Source: Hirsutella rhossiliensis (lineage: Eukaryota > Ascomycota > Sordariomycetes > Hypocreales > Ophiocordycipitaceae). From it: a stretch of 64,000 nucleotides of DNA. This document shows, piece after piece, positions 1 to 10,392 of the stretch. The notes under the pieces are model-generated. The model saw nothing but the letters and a program-made list of their open reading frames with translations. It was not told where the DNA came from and did not search any database. The stretch covers positions 7,440,001-7,504,000 of the forward strand of contig NW_025408669.1 of NCBI RefSeq assembly GCF_020360975.1. Direction: 5' to 3'. The translations under genes and the position numbers were made by a program. Every line of letters begins with the position of its first letter. Positions within the stretch are counted from its first letter, which is position 1.

Positions 1-851
1 GCATGTCGTCGCCAAGCTTCTTGGGAGACGTGACGCCTGTAAGCCTCCCAAGTCCACTGTGACCGTCACCTAAAATGGACCCCTCCCGATCATGGCCTAC
101 CTGCGGCACTATCCGCCGCGCGCAGGGGACCTGAACTGGGGCGCCTTCAGGCTCCAGCTCCAGCTCCCCCTCTGCTGTAACTACTGGCTGGCCATCCAAT
201 TCCCGGCAAATCACAGGCAATCAGCGCAATCTTTTTCTCCCTCTTCTTTTTCTCTCACTGTCCCACCCCCCCGCGCAACAGGTCACCAGTACTTCGTGAG
301 GTCACGAGTAAACACTGGGGCACCAGCGACTCTCTTTTCCCTCTCCTTTTCCTGTCTCCCCCCCAAGGCCACTCGCCTCTATCCTCGGGCCTGGTCCGCT
401 TCCCTCTCACCAACCTACTTACCTCCTCTGGCGACGTGCAGCTCATGCCGTGCGAAGTCGTTGGTCGGACTTGAAGCCTCTCTCCTTGTCAGTGTCCGTC
501 TGCATTTTGCTTGGAGCCTGGCGTTTGTTTCCCTCGGCCGCGCCTATCCGTCTGTCTCTGCCCGTCCCGTCGTGGCCGCCTGCATCGGTGAGTTCTCTGG
601 AGCCCAGCCCTCGGCGGCCCTGCAAGGCTGCCATCGGCCCTCGGTGGCAATGAGGTCGTCGTCGAGCGAGCTCGTCTTCGTTTCTGCCGCTTTCTCAGAT
701 CCGTCACCTTGCTGATATCAAGTAGTCCGTTAGCTTTGCTCTCCCATACGAGCCCTCCGACCGCCTCATGGCTTTCCCGTGCTCCCCATAGATCGACCGA
801 ATCTCTCTTGCTGCGGCCTCGTCGCCCATTCCTTGCTGTGTGCTCTGCAAC
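1..851. other. Upstream region of the first gene; no gene seen
   Basis: No reading frame here resembles a protein. The stretch is C/T-rich on the + strand, especially about 230-420, as fungal promoter/5' UTR DNA often is. A possible 5' UTR splice donor (GTGAGT) lies near 588. It most likely holds the promoter and leader of the gene starting at 852. Confidence 0.5.
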
Positions 852-2873
852 ATGAGTGGCCCTCCGCCACCGCCGCCCCATGGCCACGCCCCCAGGTCCT
901 CGGGCCTGCCGCCTGGCAAGTACGACATCTTCGTCATACCCGAGCACTCGGCCGGCTCCGGCTTCCTCTACCTGCCCTCCCTGCGGCCCAGCCCAAACAG
1001 CTTCGCCGCCGGCTTCGCTTCCGCTCTCATCCTCGTCGCCCTCTTCCAGAGCATGGCCCCCGCCTTCATGGTCTGGTGGGAGAGCTTCCAGGGCCTCGGC
1101 AACATGGGCATAACACTCCTCATTGCCGGCGTCGGCTTCGGCGCCTGGGCTCTCGGTCGTGCTCAAAAGGACCCCCCGCCTTCGGGCCATGGGTCCGGCG
1201 CCCAACATCGAGGCGGCGGCCAAGCCGGCGGAGGATTCAACGCATCCACTTCGGCGCCACCTCCAAACCCCGGGAGCCCGCCGCCTCCGCCGCACGGCAG
1301 CAACACGGCTCCTCCACCACCCCCTCCCCCTCCTCCCCCGCCGCCTCCCGGGCCCGAAGACGCCGCTTCTCCGCCGCCGGGGCAAGAGAAGCCCAAGTCT
1401 TCGTGGCAACGGCCGCCGCCGCAGCCCGGGACCTCCAAACCCGAGACGCCAAAGGGCGCCTGGGAAAGGGCCCGCGAGGAAATGAGGAAGAAGGAGGAAG
1501 AGCGCAAGGCAAAGGAGGCGGAGCAGAAGCGGCGCGATGAAGCGGCCAAGAGACTGGCAGAACTGCGCGCCAGGGAGGCAAAGGAAAGGCAAGAACGAGA
1601 AAAGGAAAAGGAGCGCAAGGAAAAGGAAGCTCGGGATAAGAAGGCCAAGGAAGCAGCCGAAGAACAAAAAAAGAAGCTGGCCGAAGAGCAAAAGAAGAAG
1701 CTTGCCGACGAGCAAAGGCGAAAGCAAGTCGCAGAGAGGGTGGAGAAACAGCGCCAGGAAAGAGAGGCAAGGGAGCGCGAGGAGCAGAAGAAAAAGGAGG
1801 CGGCCGCGGCCGCGGCTTCCGAGACAGCGTCGTCGTCAACGGCAAAACCACCAGCGACACCTCGCGCCGGGAGCTCATACGCCTACTCAAGCGTCGGCGA
1901 AAAGACCAACATGTGGCCCCACGGCCGGCCTAACGTGCCGTCGCAGGCCGGCAGCTCTGCCTCGAAGAATTCCCCGAGCTCCGAGAAGCGACCGCCTGCA
2001 CCGACGGCCAAGACGTACGTCAGCAACGACGAGGACGCGTACTCGTATCGGCCATACGATCAACCAGGCAAAAGGTCCGGGCGAAGGCCGTCGGCGTCGT
2101 CAGTCGGGGGGTCCGAATCCTCGTGGGCTCCCTCGCACACGACGGCTCGGACGTCGGCGCCGCCATCTGTCCGGGGGCCATACACCACAAAGGACCCCGA
2201 CAAGATTGTCGTTCAGGCCGTGTACCTCTTCATGAACCAATTCGCCAAGACGCCGGCCAGCCAGCTCATCTCGGGAGTCGGGTCCGTTACCGACGGCCTG
2301 ATCCTGCGCATTACGACCGAAGGCCTCTTCATCGATGACGACGTGCGCGGCGTGCCCCAGCGGGAATGGGACGTCAAGGCCTGGACCCTCAAGCACGTCG
2401 AGGCGTGGTGCCCGCCACATTGCCTCAACTCGGCCGCGGCTCCTTCCACCAACGCGAGCGCAAAGAGCCCGCCGCACTTGTTGTACAAGATGGCCACGGC
2501 ACGCCGCAACGCCGAAAAGGACAAGATGCTGACGGGCGACGACGCCGACACCTACCTGACGGAGATGCTGCGCGCCTGTAAGGAATGCTGCCGGCTTGGG
2601 ATGTGTGATCGCAAGTTCAAGGACACCAACATCCAGTCCCCGTCAGGCCAGGCCGGAGAGTGGAAGGACAAGGGCCTGCACGTCCTCCGCGCCACGATCC
2701 GCGACCAGGAGGGGAAACGCTATCTCTTCTTGCTGGACGAGACGGAGGGCTGGAAGGTTGCGGTCGGGTTGCAGCGCTTGCGGCGAGGCACGCAGGTGCG
2801 GCAGCTGGGGGTGAGCGGCATGGCGCCTTCGGAAGCTCGGGGGACGCTGGAGACGCTGGGGTGGATCGGATGA
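852..2873 (+). CDS. Conserved fungal protein with two TM segments, Pro-rich linker, coiled coil and C-terminal domain; function unknown
   Basis: Single exon, 673 aa. I chose the ATG at 852; the frame also opens four codons earlier, but only at a GTG. Residues 1-20 are Pro-rich, then come two hydrophobic segments (about 52-75 and 84-102, the second Gly-rich) likely to span a membrane. A Pro-rich linker (110-200) with a long proline run is followed by a Lys/Glu/Arg-rich coiled coil (about 210-330), a Ser/Pro-rich disordered part (330-445) and a compact C-terminal region (about 450-673) with alternating strands and helices. I do not recognise that domain. The layout suggests a membrane-anchored scaffold with a long cytosolic arm, which is inference. 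The 412-aa antisense frame is a shadow of the repetitive codons. Confidence 0.85.
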   Translation: MSGPPPPPPHGHAPRSSGLPPGKYDIFVIPEHSAGSGFLYLPSLRPSPNSFAAGFASALILVALFQSMAPAFMVWWESFQGLGNMGITLLIAGVGFGAWALGRAQKDPPPSGHGSGAQHRGGGQAGGGFNASTSAPPPNPGSPPPPPHGSNTAPPPPPPPPPPPPPGPEDAASPPPGQEKPKSSWQRPPPQPGTSKPETPKGAWERAREEMRKKEEERKAKEAEQKRRDEAAKRLAELRAREAKERQEREKEKERKEKEARDKKAKEAAEEQKKKLAEEQKKKLADEQRRKQVAERVEKQRQEREAREREEQKKKEAAAAAASETASSSTAKPPATPRAGSSYAYSSVGEKTNMWPHGRPNVPSQAGSSASKNSPSSEKRPPAPTAKTYVSNDEDAYSYRPYDQPGKRSGRRPSASSVGGSESSWAPSHTTARTSAPPSVRGPYTTKDPDKIVVQAVYLFMNQFAKTPASQLISGVGSVTDGLILRITTEGLFIDDDVRGVPQREWDVKAWTLKHVEAWCPPHCLNSAAAPSTNASAKSPPHLLYKMATARRNAEKDKMLTGDDADTYLTEMLRACKECCRLGMCDRKFKDTNIQSPSGQAGEWKDKGLHVLRATIRDQEGKRYLFLLDETEGWKVAVGLQRLRRGTQVRQLGVSGMAPSEARGTLETLGWIG

Positions 2874-3708
2874 GGAGAGCGATGCCGAGATTGAGGAGCG
2901 ACGACGACAGTCAACTTGTTACGCCAGCAATCGGATGAGCACGGCGAAGACGAGGAGCAACCGCGCGCAGGACACATATGCACCTTTATTGCAAGGGCCG
3001 ACGAATGCCAAACAACAACAAAGGCGGTCAGGGGCACCGGAGCCCATGACAGCGTTTGAGGTGGATTCTTGAGTGCGATGCGCTAGGGGGCGGATGGAAT
3101 GGAGGGGGGGGGGCAACTGCATAGCGAGACAGGAGTACCGGGAGGGCGAGGAATACTTTTGCGCCGAGAGGGACGGATTTTCTTTGAGAATGGCTTTTTG
3201 TAGCATTCCATTCGCTATTATACCCCCATGTTCATATGGATATGCATGGCAAAGGTCAGGACATGTAGCTGCATCGAGGACGGGGCCTTTTCGCTAGCCA
3301 TGTGAAGCTCTGTAAGAGGCATGAAGATGATGCTGAAGCGGGTGTCGTGGTAGTCTGGCTGCTCCACGAGCATGACTCGCCAAGAAGAGTCGGCGGTTGT
3401 CTGGTGAGCCCAACGTGTAATAAGGCATCAACAGCAGCGTGCAAATCGTGGTGGATCACGGTTGAGCAGCGATTGAGTTGTTATTTCTTGTACTCGGTGC
3501 GATGTCAGTGTCTACAGCACATGTGTCTTGCTCAAATGTTTATTCCATTCAGGCACGAAGAGGCGTAGGAGAGCTTGCTGTCAACTGTTTCTCGAGGCTC
3601 GTGAGGCTCCCGAAGCAAAAGAGAGTGGACCGGAAAAGTGCACGGACTGGCGGGGAGTCCGGAGAAACAGTGTATAGCTCACAATTAATCCCTGACATTC
3701 ACACTCGC
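2874..3708. other. Intergenic, no gene seen
   Basis: Short frames only, none with recognisable content. It should hold the 3' end of the upstream gene and the 5' flank of the tRNA. Confidence 0.5.
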
Positions 3709-3801
3709 GGCCCATTAGTCTAGGGGTTAGGACGTTGGATTTTGATTTGCTTGAATCATAATTTTCTTCCAAAGACGCCAGTTCGATTCTGGCATGGGCC
3801 T
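3709..3801 (+). tRNA. tRNA-Gln (anticodon UUG) with a 21-nt intron
   Basis: A full cloverleaf can be folded. Acceptor GGCCCAT (3709-3715) pairs perfectly with ATGGGCC (3794-3800), with T at 3801 as discriminator. The D arm is GTCT/GGAC. Anticodon stem TTGGA (3735-3739) pairs with TCCAA (3768-3772). The T arm is GCCAG-TTCGATT-CTGGC (3777-3793). Anticodon TTG occupies 3742-3744. The intron (3746-3766) lies one base 3' of the anticodon, between positions 37 and 38, the canonical eukaryotic nuclear tRNA intron site. The mature length is 72 nt before CCA addition. Confidence 0.95.
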
Positions 3802-3804
3802 AGG

Positions 3805-3818
3805 TTTTTTTTCTTTTT
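3805..3818 (+). terminator. RNA polymerase III terminator of the tRNA
   Basis: A run of eight T (3805-3812), one C, then five T, starting 4 nt after the tRNA discriminator base. Confidence 0.85.
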
Positions 3819-4132
3819 CCACCGCTTTCCCTGTCTCTAGGGTAGGTGCAGCCCAATTTGATTATCATAAGCTTTCGCCAGCAGACTTTGTGAGTGATGC
3901 TTGTACCAACTATCGTCTTGTCCCTGAAGCGGTGAATAAGGGGGCATTCGGCCAAAACATCGGCGGCTAAACTCCCATGTGCTCTTCGCCCGATGAACCC
4001 GTTTCTTTTTTACTTCCAACCCATCGTCCAGATGGCCGTACACGTACAAACAAACGCCCTGCCTGACCCTGCTGGGATCTGAATCCACACCAGCCCCTGA
4101 CTCCAGTCCGTTGTGGACAGTCGGCGATGCGC
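3819..4132. other. Short intergenic stretch, no gene seen
   Basis: This lies between the tRNA terminator and the 3' end of the rhodopsin-domain gene; nothing recognisable. Confidence 0.5.
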
Positions 4133-5786
4133 TCAAGGGCATCCCCTCTCCCCATACGTTACAAACGTCTCCTTGGTCACCTGGATGCCATCCGGGCTCT
4201 GCAGGCCCTGCGCGTCAAACCCGCTGCCCGTCACGGCATACACGGGCGGCCTCGCCCCGGGATACAGGTCGCCCAGCCCATCGATGCTGTCAACGTCATT
4301 CTTGGCCTCGCTCGTAGTCACCGACGACGGCGCCGCCTTGGCCTGCTCGGGCTTGCGCGCCCACAGCTGGGCCTCGTCGTCGGCCGGCGACTCGTCGCGA
4401 CGGGGCATCTCGTAGCTGTGGCCGTAGAGGGTGCCGTTGCTCGACGACGCGGCGGTGCGCTCGCCGGCGCCGTCCTTGGTCATGGCGTCGGACGGCTCGG
4501 CGGCGGAGCGGTCGTGCGAGGAGCGCAGGCGCGAGACGATGAGCACGGGCAGGTAGCGCATGAAGAGCGGCTTGAGGGCGGCGAGCGAGGCGCACACGAT
4601 GCCGGCGTTGACCTCGACGAAGCTCCAGATGAACTGCTCCGTCAGGTCCCACGAGTAGTCGGGCGACGACATGAGCGGGGGCATGATGAGGGTGCGCTTG
4701 ATGGCGGCGGCACAGACGCTGGGCCAAGTCAGCTTCCCCTTCATCCTTGGCGTCAAGGGATCAGGTTCCCGGGGAGCAGGAAAGGGGCACCACTTACAAG
4801 CCGCCCGTGGCAAAGAGCAAGACGAGGGAAATCTTCTGCCGCAGCGGAATCTGCAGCGGCACAATGACCTTGACGGGCAGGAAGAGAATGACGAGGTCGA
4901 TGACTATGTTGGCAATGCTGAGCACCATCATGGGGATCAGGTACTCGATGCAGGTGCCGCCCTTGATGGACAGGTCCCACGCGGCGGCCACCGGGTGGCA
5001 GCGGAAGACGATGACGAAGATGTAGGTGACGGTGTAGGCGGCGACGACGCCGAGCAGGGCGTAGACGGCGCGGCGGAAGTGTTGGTCGGGCGAGACGCGC
5101 AGGTAGAAGGCGAGGATGGAGAGCTTGGAGAAGGAGATGGAGATGGCGTAGGTGAGGGTTGCGCCGACGGTCGTCTGCGTACGAGCTGCGTTAGCGAGCG
5201 TATGGATCTCGAGCGGAGGAACATTAAACACATGAGAGGAAGCGTGAGTGGCAGTCTCCGGAGATGCTGAAGTCGGAGGGCTTGGTGACTCGGCTTCGAC
5301 GGCTGCACCGGGGGCAGTGGGAGAGACGGATCGCGTACCTGGAGAAAGCGAGGGCTGTAGTCGGAGAAGAGCACATCCCACATGTGAAGGCCGGCTCCAA
5401 CGGCGTATACTGGCAAGTGGTCAGTGGCCTCGTATGAATCTCGCCAGTCCAGCCCGGGACTGACATACGATGCCTCCCGACAAAGAAGAAGGAAATGGAA
5501 AAGACCAATGCACAGAGCACAAGATCTAGACCCGGAACCATGTCCGTCAGCACGGCCTTCAACATCCCTCTGTCTTCTCGGCGGAAGACTCACAGTCATC
5601 CCATCCCAGATCCCCAGAGACGACGTGCACCCGCGTAAACACGCGCAGCGCCACGCACACGCACGCAACAATCGTCGCCGCGATGCCCGCCGGCACCACC
5701 GCGCCGCCGCTGCTGGGCGGGTTGACCGGTGTCCGCACCTGGCCCGGCGGCGGCGCCATGAGGTAGACGGGCGCCGAGGCGGCCAT
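4133..5786 (-). CDS. Fungal rhodopsin-domain (SAT4/Pth11-like) integral membrane protein
   Basis: Five exons read by splice signals and continuous frame: 5786-5594, 5525-5469, 5409-5339, 5174-4798 and 4718-4133, giving 427 aa. Helices run in the order typical of the fungal rhodopsin-domain family. After TM1 comes GDLGWDDY, then a TM with LVLCALVFSISFF, the GLHMWDV motif, a helix with SFSKLSILAFYLRV, and a long loop before further TMs ending near NAGIVCASLAALKPLF. The C-terminal tail of about 130 residues is polar, Ser/Asp-rich and presumably cytosolic. No N-terminal CFEM domain is present, unlike classical Pth11. The ligand is unknown. No close neighbours share its pathway. Confidence 0.82.
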
Positions 5787-8700
5787 GTCTGTGATGGGAG
5801 GAGTGGTTGGAAGGGGAGAGGGCGGCGGGGAGGGATGACTCGTAGGACAGGGCTCGGCGAGGGCCTGTATAAGATGGGGGCCGGGTCAGCCCTTCAAGAG
5901 AGGAAGCAAAGCTTGGAGTAAAGTGTGAGAGAGGGAGGGGAGTGACGAGACAGCCTCAGGAGCTGAGCCAGGCGAGCCGAATCACAAATCGGCTCGTGGC
6001 ATAGAGTGGTGGAGTTTGTTGACTCTATGCCATCACGATGAAAAGACGGAGTCTTTCGAAACGTCCTCGAGGCGACTCTTTATTTCAATGCTTTAAAGAC
6101 ATAGAAACTTGGCATCACCCTCGCTGCCGCTCAGGTCTTTAAATTCACTGCACACCGACCCCCGTCCATCTGCTCCCATCCGCATACCCAGATCGACCCC
6201 CGCGCCCCATCCCCACCGGCAAGGGACGACCAGGGGGGACGGTTTAACCAGAGAATCGAAGACCAACTGTGGAACCAGGACCGGCACATCAGGCATGTCA
6301 TCCAGCAGGGCTCTCTCTCCGGCCGAGTCGCAGCCTCTTGCCTCGCTGGCGCACCCCCCTTGCCCGGCCCTGCGGTCCAGGGGAGGGGAGACACTGAAGA
6401 GAGGCGAGGAGGAGAGGCTCGGAACCAAAGAATGAAGTATCCGTCCCTGGGTGGGCCTGAGCAAGGTGTCGAAGGCATCTAGGAAGCAAGGGGGAGAAGG
6501 CGGCCCAGGACAAGACGGGAGCAAGGACAGGGGAGTCGGTACTGCAAACAGGGCTACAGAATTACTCACTGCCTTTAACGCCGATGAGGGCGTTGCCCAA
6601 GGACCAGACGTACTGTACATATTATGCACGAGGGGATGAGTGACGGCCGCGTCTGATGGTTGGGGGCATCCGTACGCTCAAAGACGTAATGGGACGGCAA
6701 CACGCGGCCAGTGGATTGCCGCCCATGTATGAATGACTTACTGCATGTAGAGACAGGCCTGCGCATGCCGGGCCGCATGCAGCTGAGATGCGCCCATCGA
6801 CGAATGTCATCGTCACCTGCTCCGGCGGCGAACCAGACGGTTATTCTCCGACGGCCAATCCGGAGACTTCCAACAGCCTCCTGATTCTACCCGAGCCTCG
6901 GATTCGTCCAGTCCCGGTGCAATGGGGTGTCGTGGCTGTCACGGAGTTGCAGTGGAGAACAAGCCAGGGATCGAGACAACTACCCGCAGGAGCGCAGCTG
7001 CGCATGGAGAAGAAAGTACTTGTACAGTAGCATCGAGGCATCTCTTTGCTAGTTTTCAGTCTCTCTGTGGCTCTGCCAGGTGGTACCTCTGAAGTTGGCT
7101 CCCCAATATGAAAGGGTCTCTTACCACGCAACTCTTGATCAACTCTCCCTGTGTCCGGGGCACCAGCACATTCTCCATCTCTGGGGACGGCCATTAGGTG
7201 CAAGTCATATAAACAGGCTTCGACCAGAGGCGTCAGCCAATGCCGTGCCCCCCACGGTTCCGCCGGCCGGGGAGCCATGCATCGTACCTCCGGCAATGTA
7301 AACAAGGGGGGGCAGGGGAGCAAGACGCGGCCGCGGCTCAAACGTCCGCCAGCCAGCCGATCCGTCGCCCCGACCCGTGGGAAGGGCGAGCATGGGACGA
7401 GACGAAGCGGGAGAGAAGCAAAGTAAATGAATGGCGTTGCAGAGAGGCTGGCGCCGCACGCCAGAGATTCGATGTCGACGATCCGGGGGAGCGGCCCGTC
7501 CTTTCGTTAGGCTCACGTTTTTCACGCTCATGCGTGTCATTGAGAGGCTTCTTTGTCCTTCATTTTATTTTGGCGCAAGGGCTGCAAGCCATCGAGGCTT
7601 TGTCCGAGTTGTCGCAAGTTGTCGATGGACCGTCGCTTCTGTCATTGCTGCATCATTCGCCGATCAAGGACAAGACCGCAGCGCAGTGCTGTCTCTGAGT
7701 ACGAAGAAACTCGATATGCACATCCCAGAGCCGCTCCGCCTCGGCACCGGCCCAGCGTCAACCGAGGTTCCGCAGCCGATCAGGGTTCTGCCATTGACAC
7801 GCCTCCGCGGCCGGCGCATACCGTACATCATGCACAGTAGCTGAGGAGGTATAGGCATGCAACGCCGTCTTTACTTGGTCTCAACCAGTCATGTCCGCCG
7901 AAGATCGAGCTGATGGATAGCGTACGCAGTTCGGGCCTTGGACAAGACTCGTGTCTCGGTGACCGGCGCCCTGTCTACGCGACAGAGAGAGCAGCTGGAC
8001 TCATGTGCGGCATACAACGTGGAAGATGGATGCCAACTCCGTAAACCAGGACCTCAACGACCGGAACCGTTGGAATTGACGCAGATGGAACTAGGCGTGT
8101 GTCCAATCACCTTGTGCAAGTTCCCCGGCGGCTTGCGTCCTCGAGGCGCGCCGGCACGTGCGTGTTGCCAGCGTCCACGACACATCAGCGGTTGATCCAA
8201 AAGATCAAACGCCTAGGTTCCTGACCCTGTACTTCGTCCATTATTTATTTCATTTTGCGGAGGCCGGTTGTCCGGATCCTTTGCAAAAAGGGACATAAAC
8301 CGAGAAGAAAGAAGAAAAAACACGGGGGCCTGACGAGTCCCAAGCTCTCCCGCCCTCGTCCTCGTTCCGGTAACAAGGCCCATCGTATATCGTAATTCCC
8401 CATCGCTGCCGCTTCGAGCGCCCGCCCATATGTCGCGACTGAGCTTGCAACCGCCGGTTTTGTGCTCGGCAGTGGGCAGAGGGCACGGGGGTGAGAAGAG
8501 TCGAGCCGACTTGCGGCGGAGGCGCGCGCGATGAGCGAGGCCTGCTCGTCAGTTGCGATGCTCACGATACAGGTGTAAGCTCGAGGAGCTATCTGTTGAA
8601 TACCCAGCTTCTCAAAAGGGCCACTCCGGCGGTGTGCCTGACACAATCTCTGTGCCGCCCAATCGATGCGCCTCGGGCCCTCGGTCGATGCCGGTGCAAC

Positions 8701-10392
8701 TCGACGTGCAGAATCTGGCACTCGCTGCCATCGAATCACCCGCTGTGCAAGCGGGGGACAAAATAAGGAAAAAAGAGAGAAAAAGGAGAAAAGGACGGCG
8801 CAATGGGGACGAGCCCCTGACAATATAGGCCAATGCACGCCGGCGTCTCTCCCTGGGATCGTGGAACCTGCTCAAACCCCTTCTCGGGGATTATTATGCA
8901 CGCAACGCTCTCGAACCAGGAGAGGCCGCCTTCTCGAGAGCCGGGTGTTTCTCGTGTGCGTGCATACGTTTCGACGCATTTCCAGTACAGACATGTTACA
9001 GCACATACGTCTATCCCGATACACAGGCACGCACGAGAAGAAGCCAGCGACTGGGTTCCCCCTTCTGGCCGTATCCCCGGCTTGTCATGGATCGTGCGAG
9101 GCCGCTTCTGTCAGCACGACGGAAAGCCGAGAGGTCGAATCATACCTTGTGCTAGCTGCTGCGAGGCGTGACCAAAGGTGTATGCGTATAAGCGAAAAGA
9201 AAACCAACTTGATGGAGCAGCGAGCTCAGGGGAGTCTCTCTTCCGTTATTCTCAAGAGGTCGGTCGAACACTCATATTGAAGTAAACGGTAAAGAGATGA
9301 GCGCCTCTACACATGTATAGCGATAAGGGAATAAAAAGGAAGAGCCGAGGACAAGAACACATGGCGCAGCATCGGGAACTGGTTTGAAGCTATTCTAAAT
9401 GCACTCGAGAATGGGCAAGGGAAAACCCGCAGAGGTCGCTTGGTCTGGTGGGAAAAGGAAGCCGCATGATAAACCCCCCGTTTTCATTCTTCCTTCCACG
9501 GTCAGCGCCCCCCTGCCTTGACCAAGGCCCTGTAGAACCACTGCTTGATATGTAAAGCTCAGAGTCAAGTCGTCATTCGCCCCTTGGATCAGAACATGGC
9601 TGATGCTGGACGAAGACGCAGCGCCAGCTTCTTTCCCTTTACCAACTGTCTCTCGACGAATCCTCTTCACTCCTAAGAAATAACAACATCCAACTCCCCC
9701 GAGGCATCGGTTCTTCGTCGACAGAAGAAGCTGAATGTATGTCCTGTGTTCCAGGCTGGACCAGGCAAGCCGTTGCGACCTTCGCCCTGGGCGAGGACCA
9801 AACGACTTCGCCTGATTGCCCGGCGGTAAATATATGACCCTGTCCGTTCAGAAAACCCAAGGAGCATCGACGATGCGAGCTACAATCAAGAGGCTGGGAC
9901 AGTCAATGCTCTGGCACTTGTCCTTAACGTCTGGTTCTGTCTGCGCCGAGCATCGTCGGTTCTAACGCAACGGTGATGGATGGCAAGGCCTACTCATTCA
10001 TCGACCTCCTTATTGCCCAACAAGCCCTCACGGCCACCCCTTAACAGAACCGGACAGCCTTGAGCCAGACATCCGAGTCAACGGCAGCTTGTTCATCGTG
10101 CAAAGGTCATCAAGTACAAGGTCTCCGGCACTCACTCCTTTCCCGTCATCAGTCGTCGGGCTGCTCCCGTTACGCAATTGCATCCAACACGTTGCCACGG
10201 CCGTCCCCCGTATGCCCCTCGTGACTCTGCACGTCAGCCGGCCCTCTATGCATGTACGGTGCGCCTGTATATCGTTTGACAAAACCCGCAAACACGTCAA
10301 CGCTCTGTCTCGGCGAGACTGCAATGTGCGACAAGGCAGAAATCGCAGCAAGGGAAAACAAAAACACGAGCCTCCCATACACTTGGTAGTCG
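5787..10392. other. 4.6-kb stretch without a supportable protein gene
   Basis: All six frames give only short, low-quality frames with no recognisable motif and no plausible exon chain. GC content and composition stay like the neighbouring unique DNA, and no TIRs or LTRs were found, so it does not look like a dead transposon. It should include the promoter of the rhodopsin-domain gene at the left and the 3' UTR of AKR1 at the right. A non-coding transcript is possible but unsupported. Confidence 0.45.
5998..6031. repeat. Perfect 10-bp inverted repeat with 14-nt loop
   Basis: GGCATAGAGT (5998-6007) is followed by a 14-nt loop and its exact complement ACTCTATGCC (6022-6031). One more T-A pair extends the stem. 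It lies about 210 bp upstream of the rhodopsin-domain start. Role unknown. Confidence 0.7.

Noticed and set aside
92..715. 207-aa frame at the window start
   Set aside because: Ser/Pro/Cys-rich, derived from a C/T-rich tract upstream of a gene; no family resemblance.
489..1727. 412-aa antisense frame opposite the first gene
   Set aside because: It mirrors the Pro-rich and Lys/Glu-rich codons of the + strand gene, is low complexity, and has no recognisable domain.
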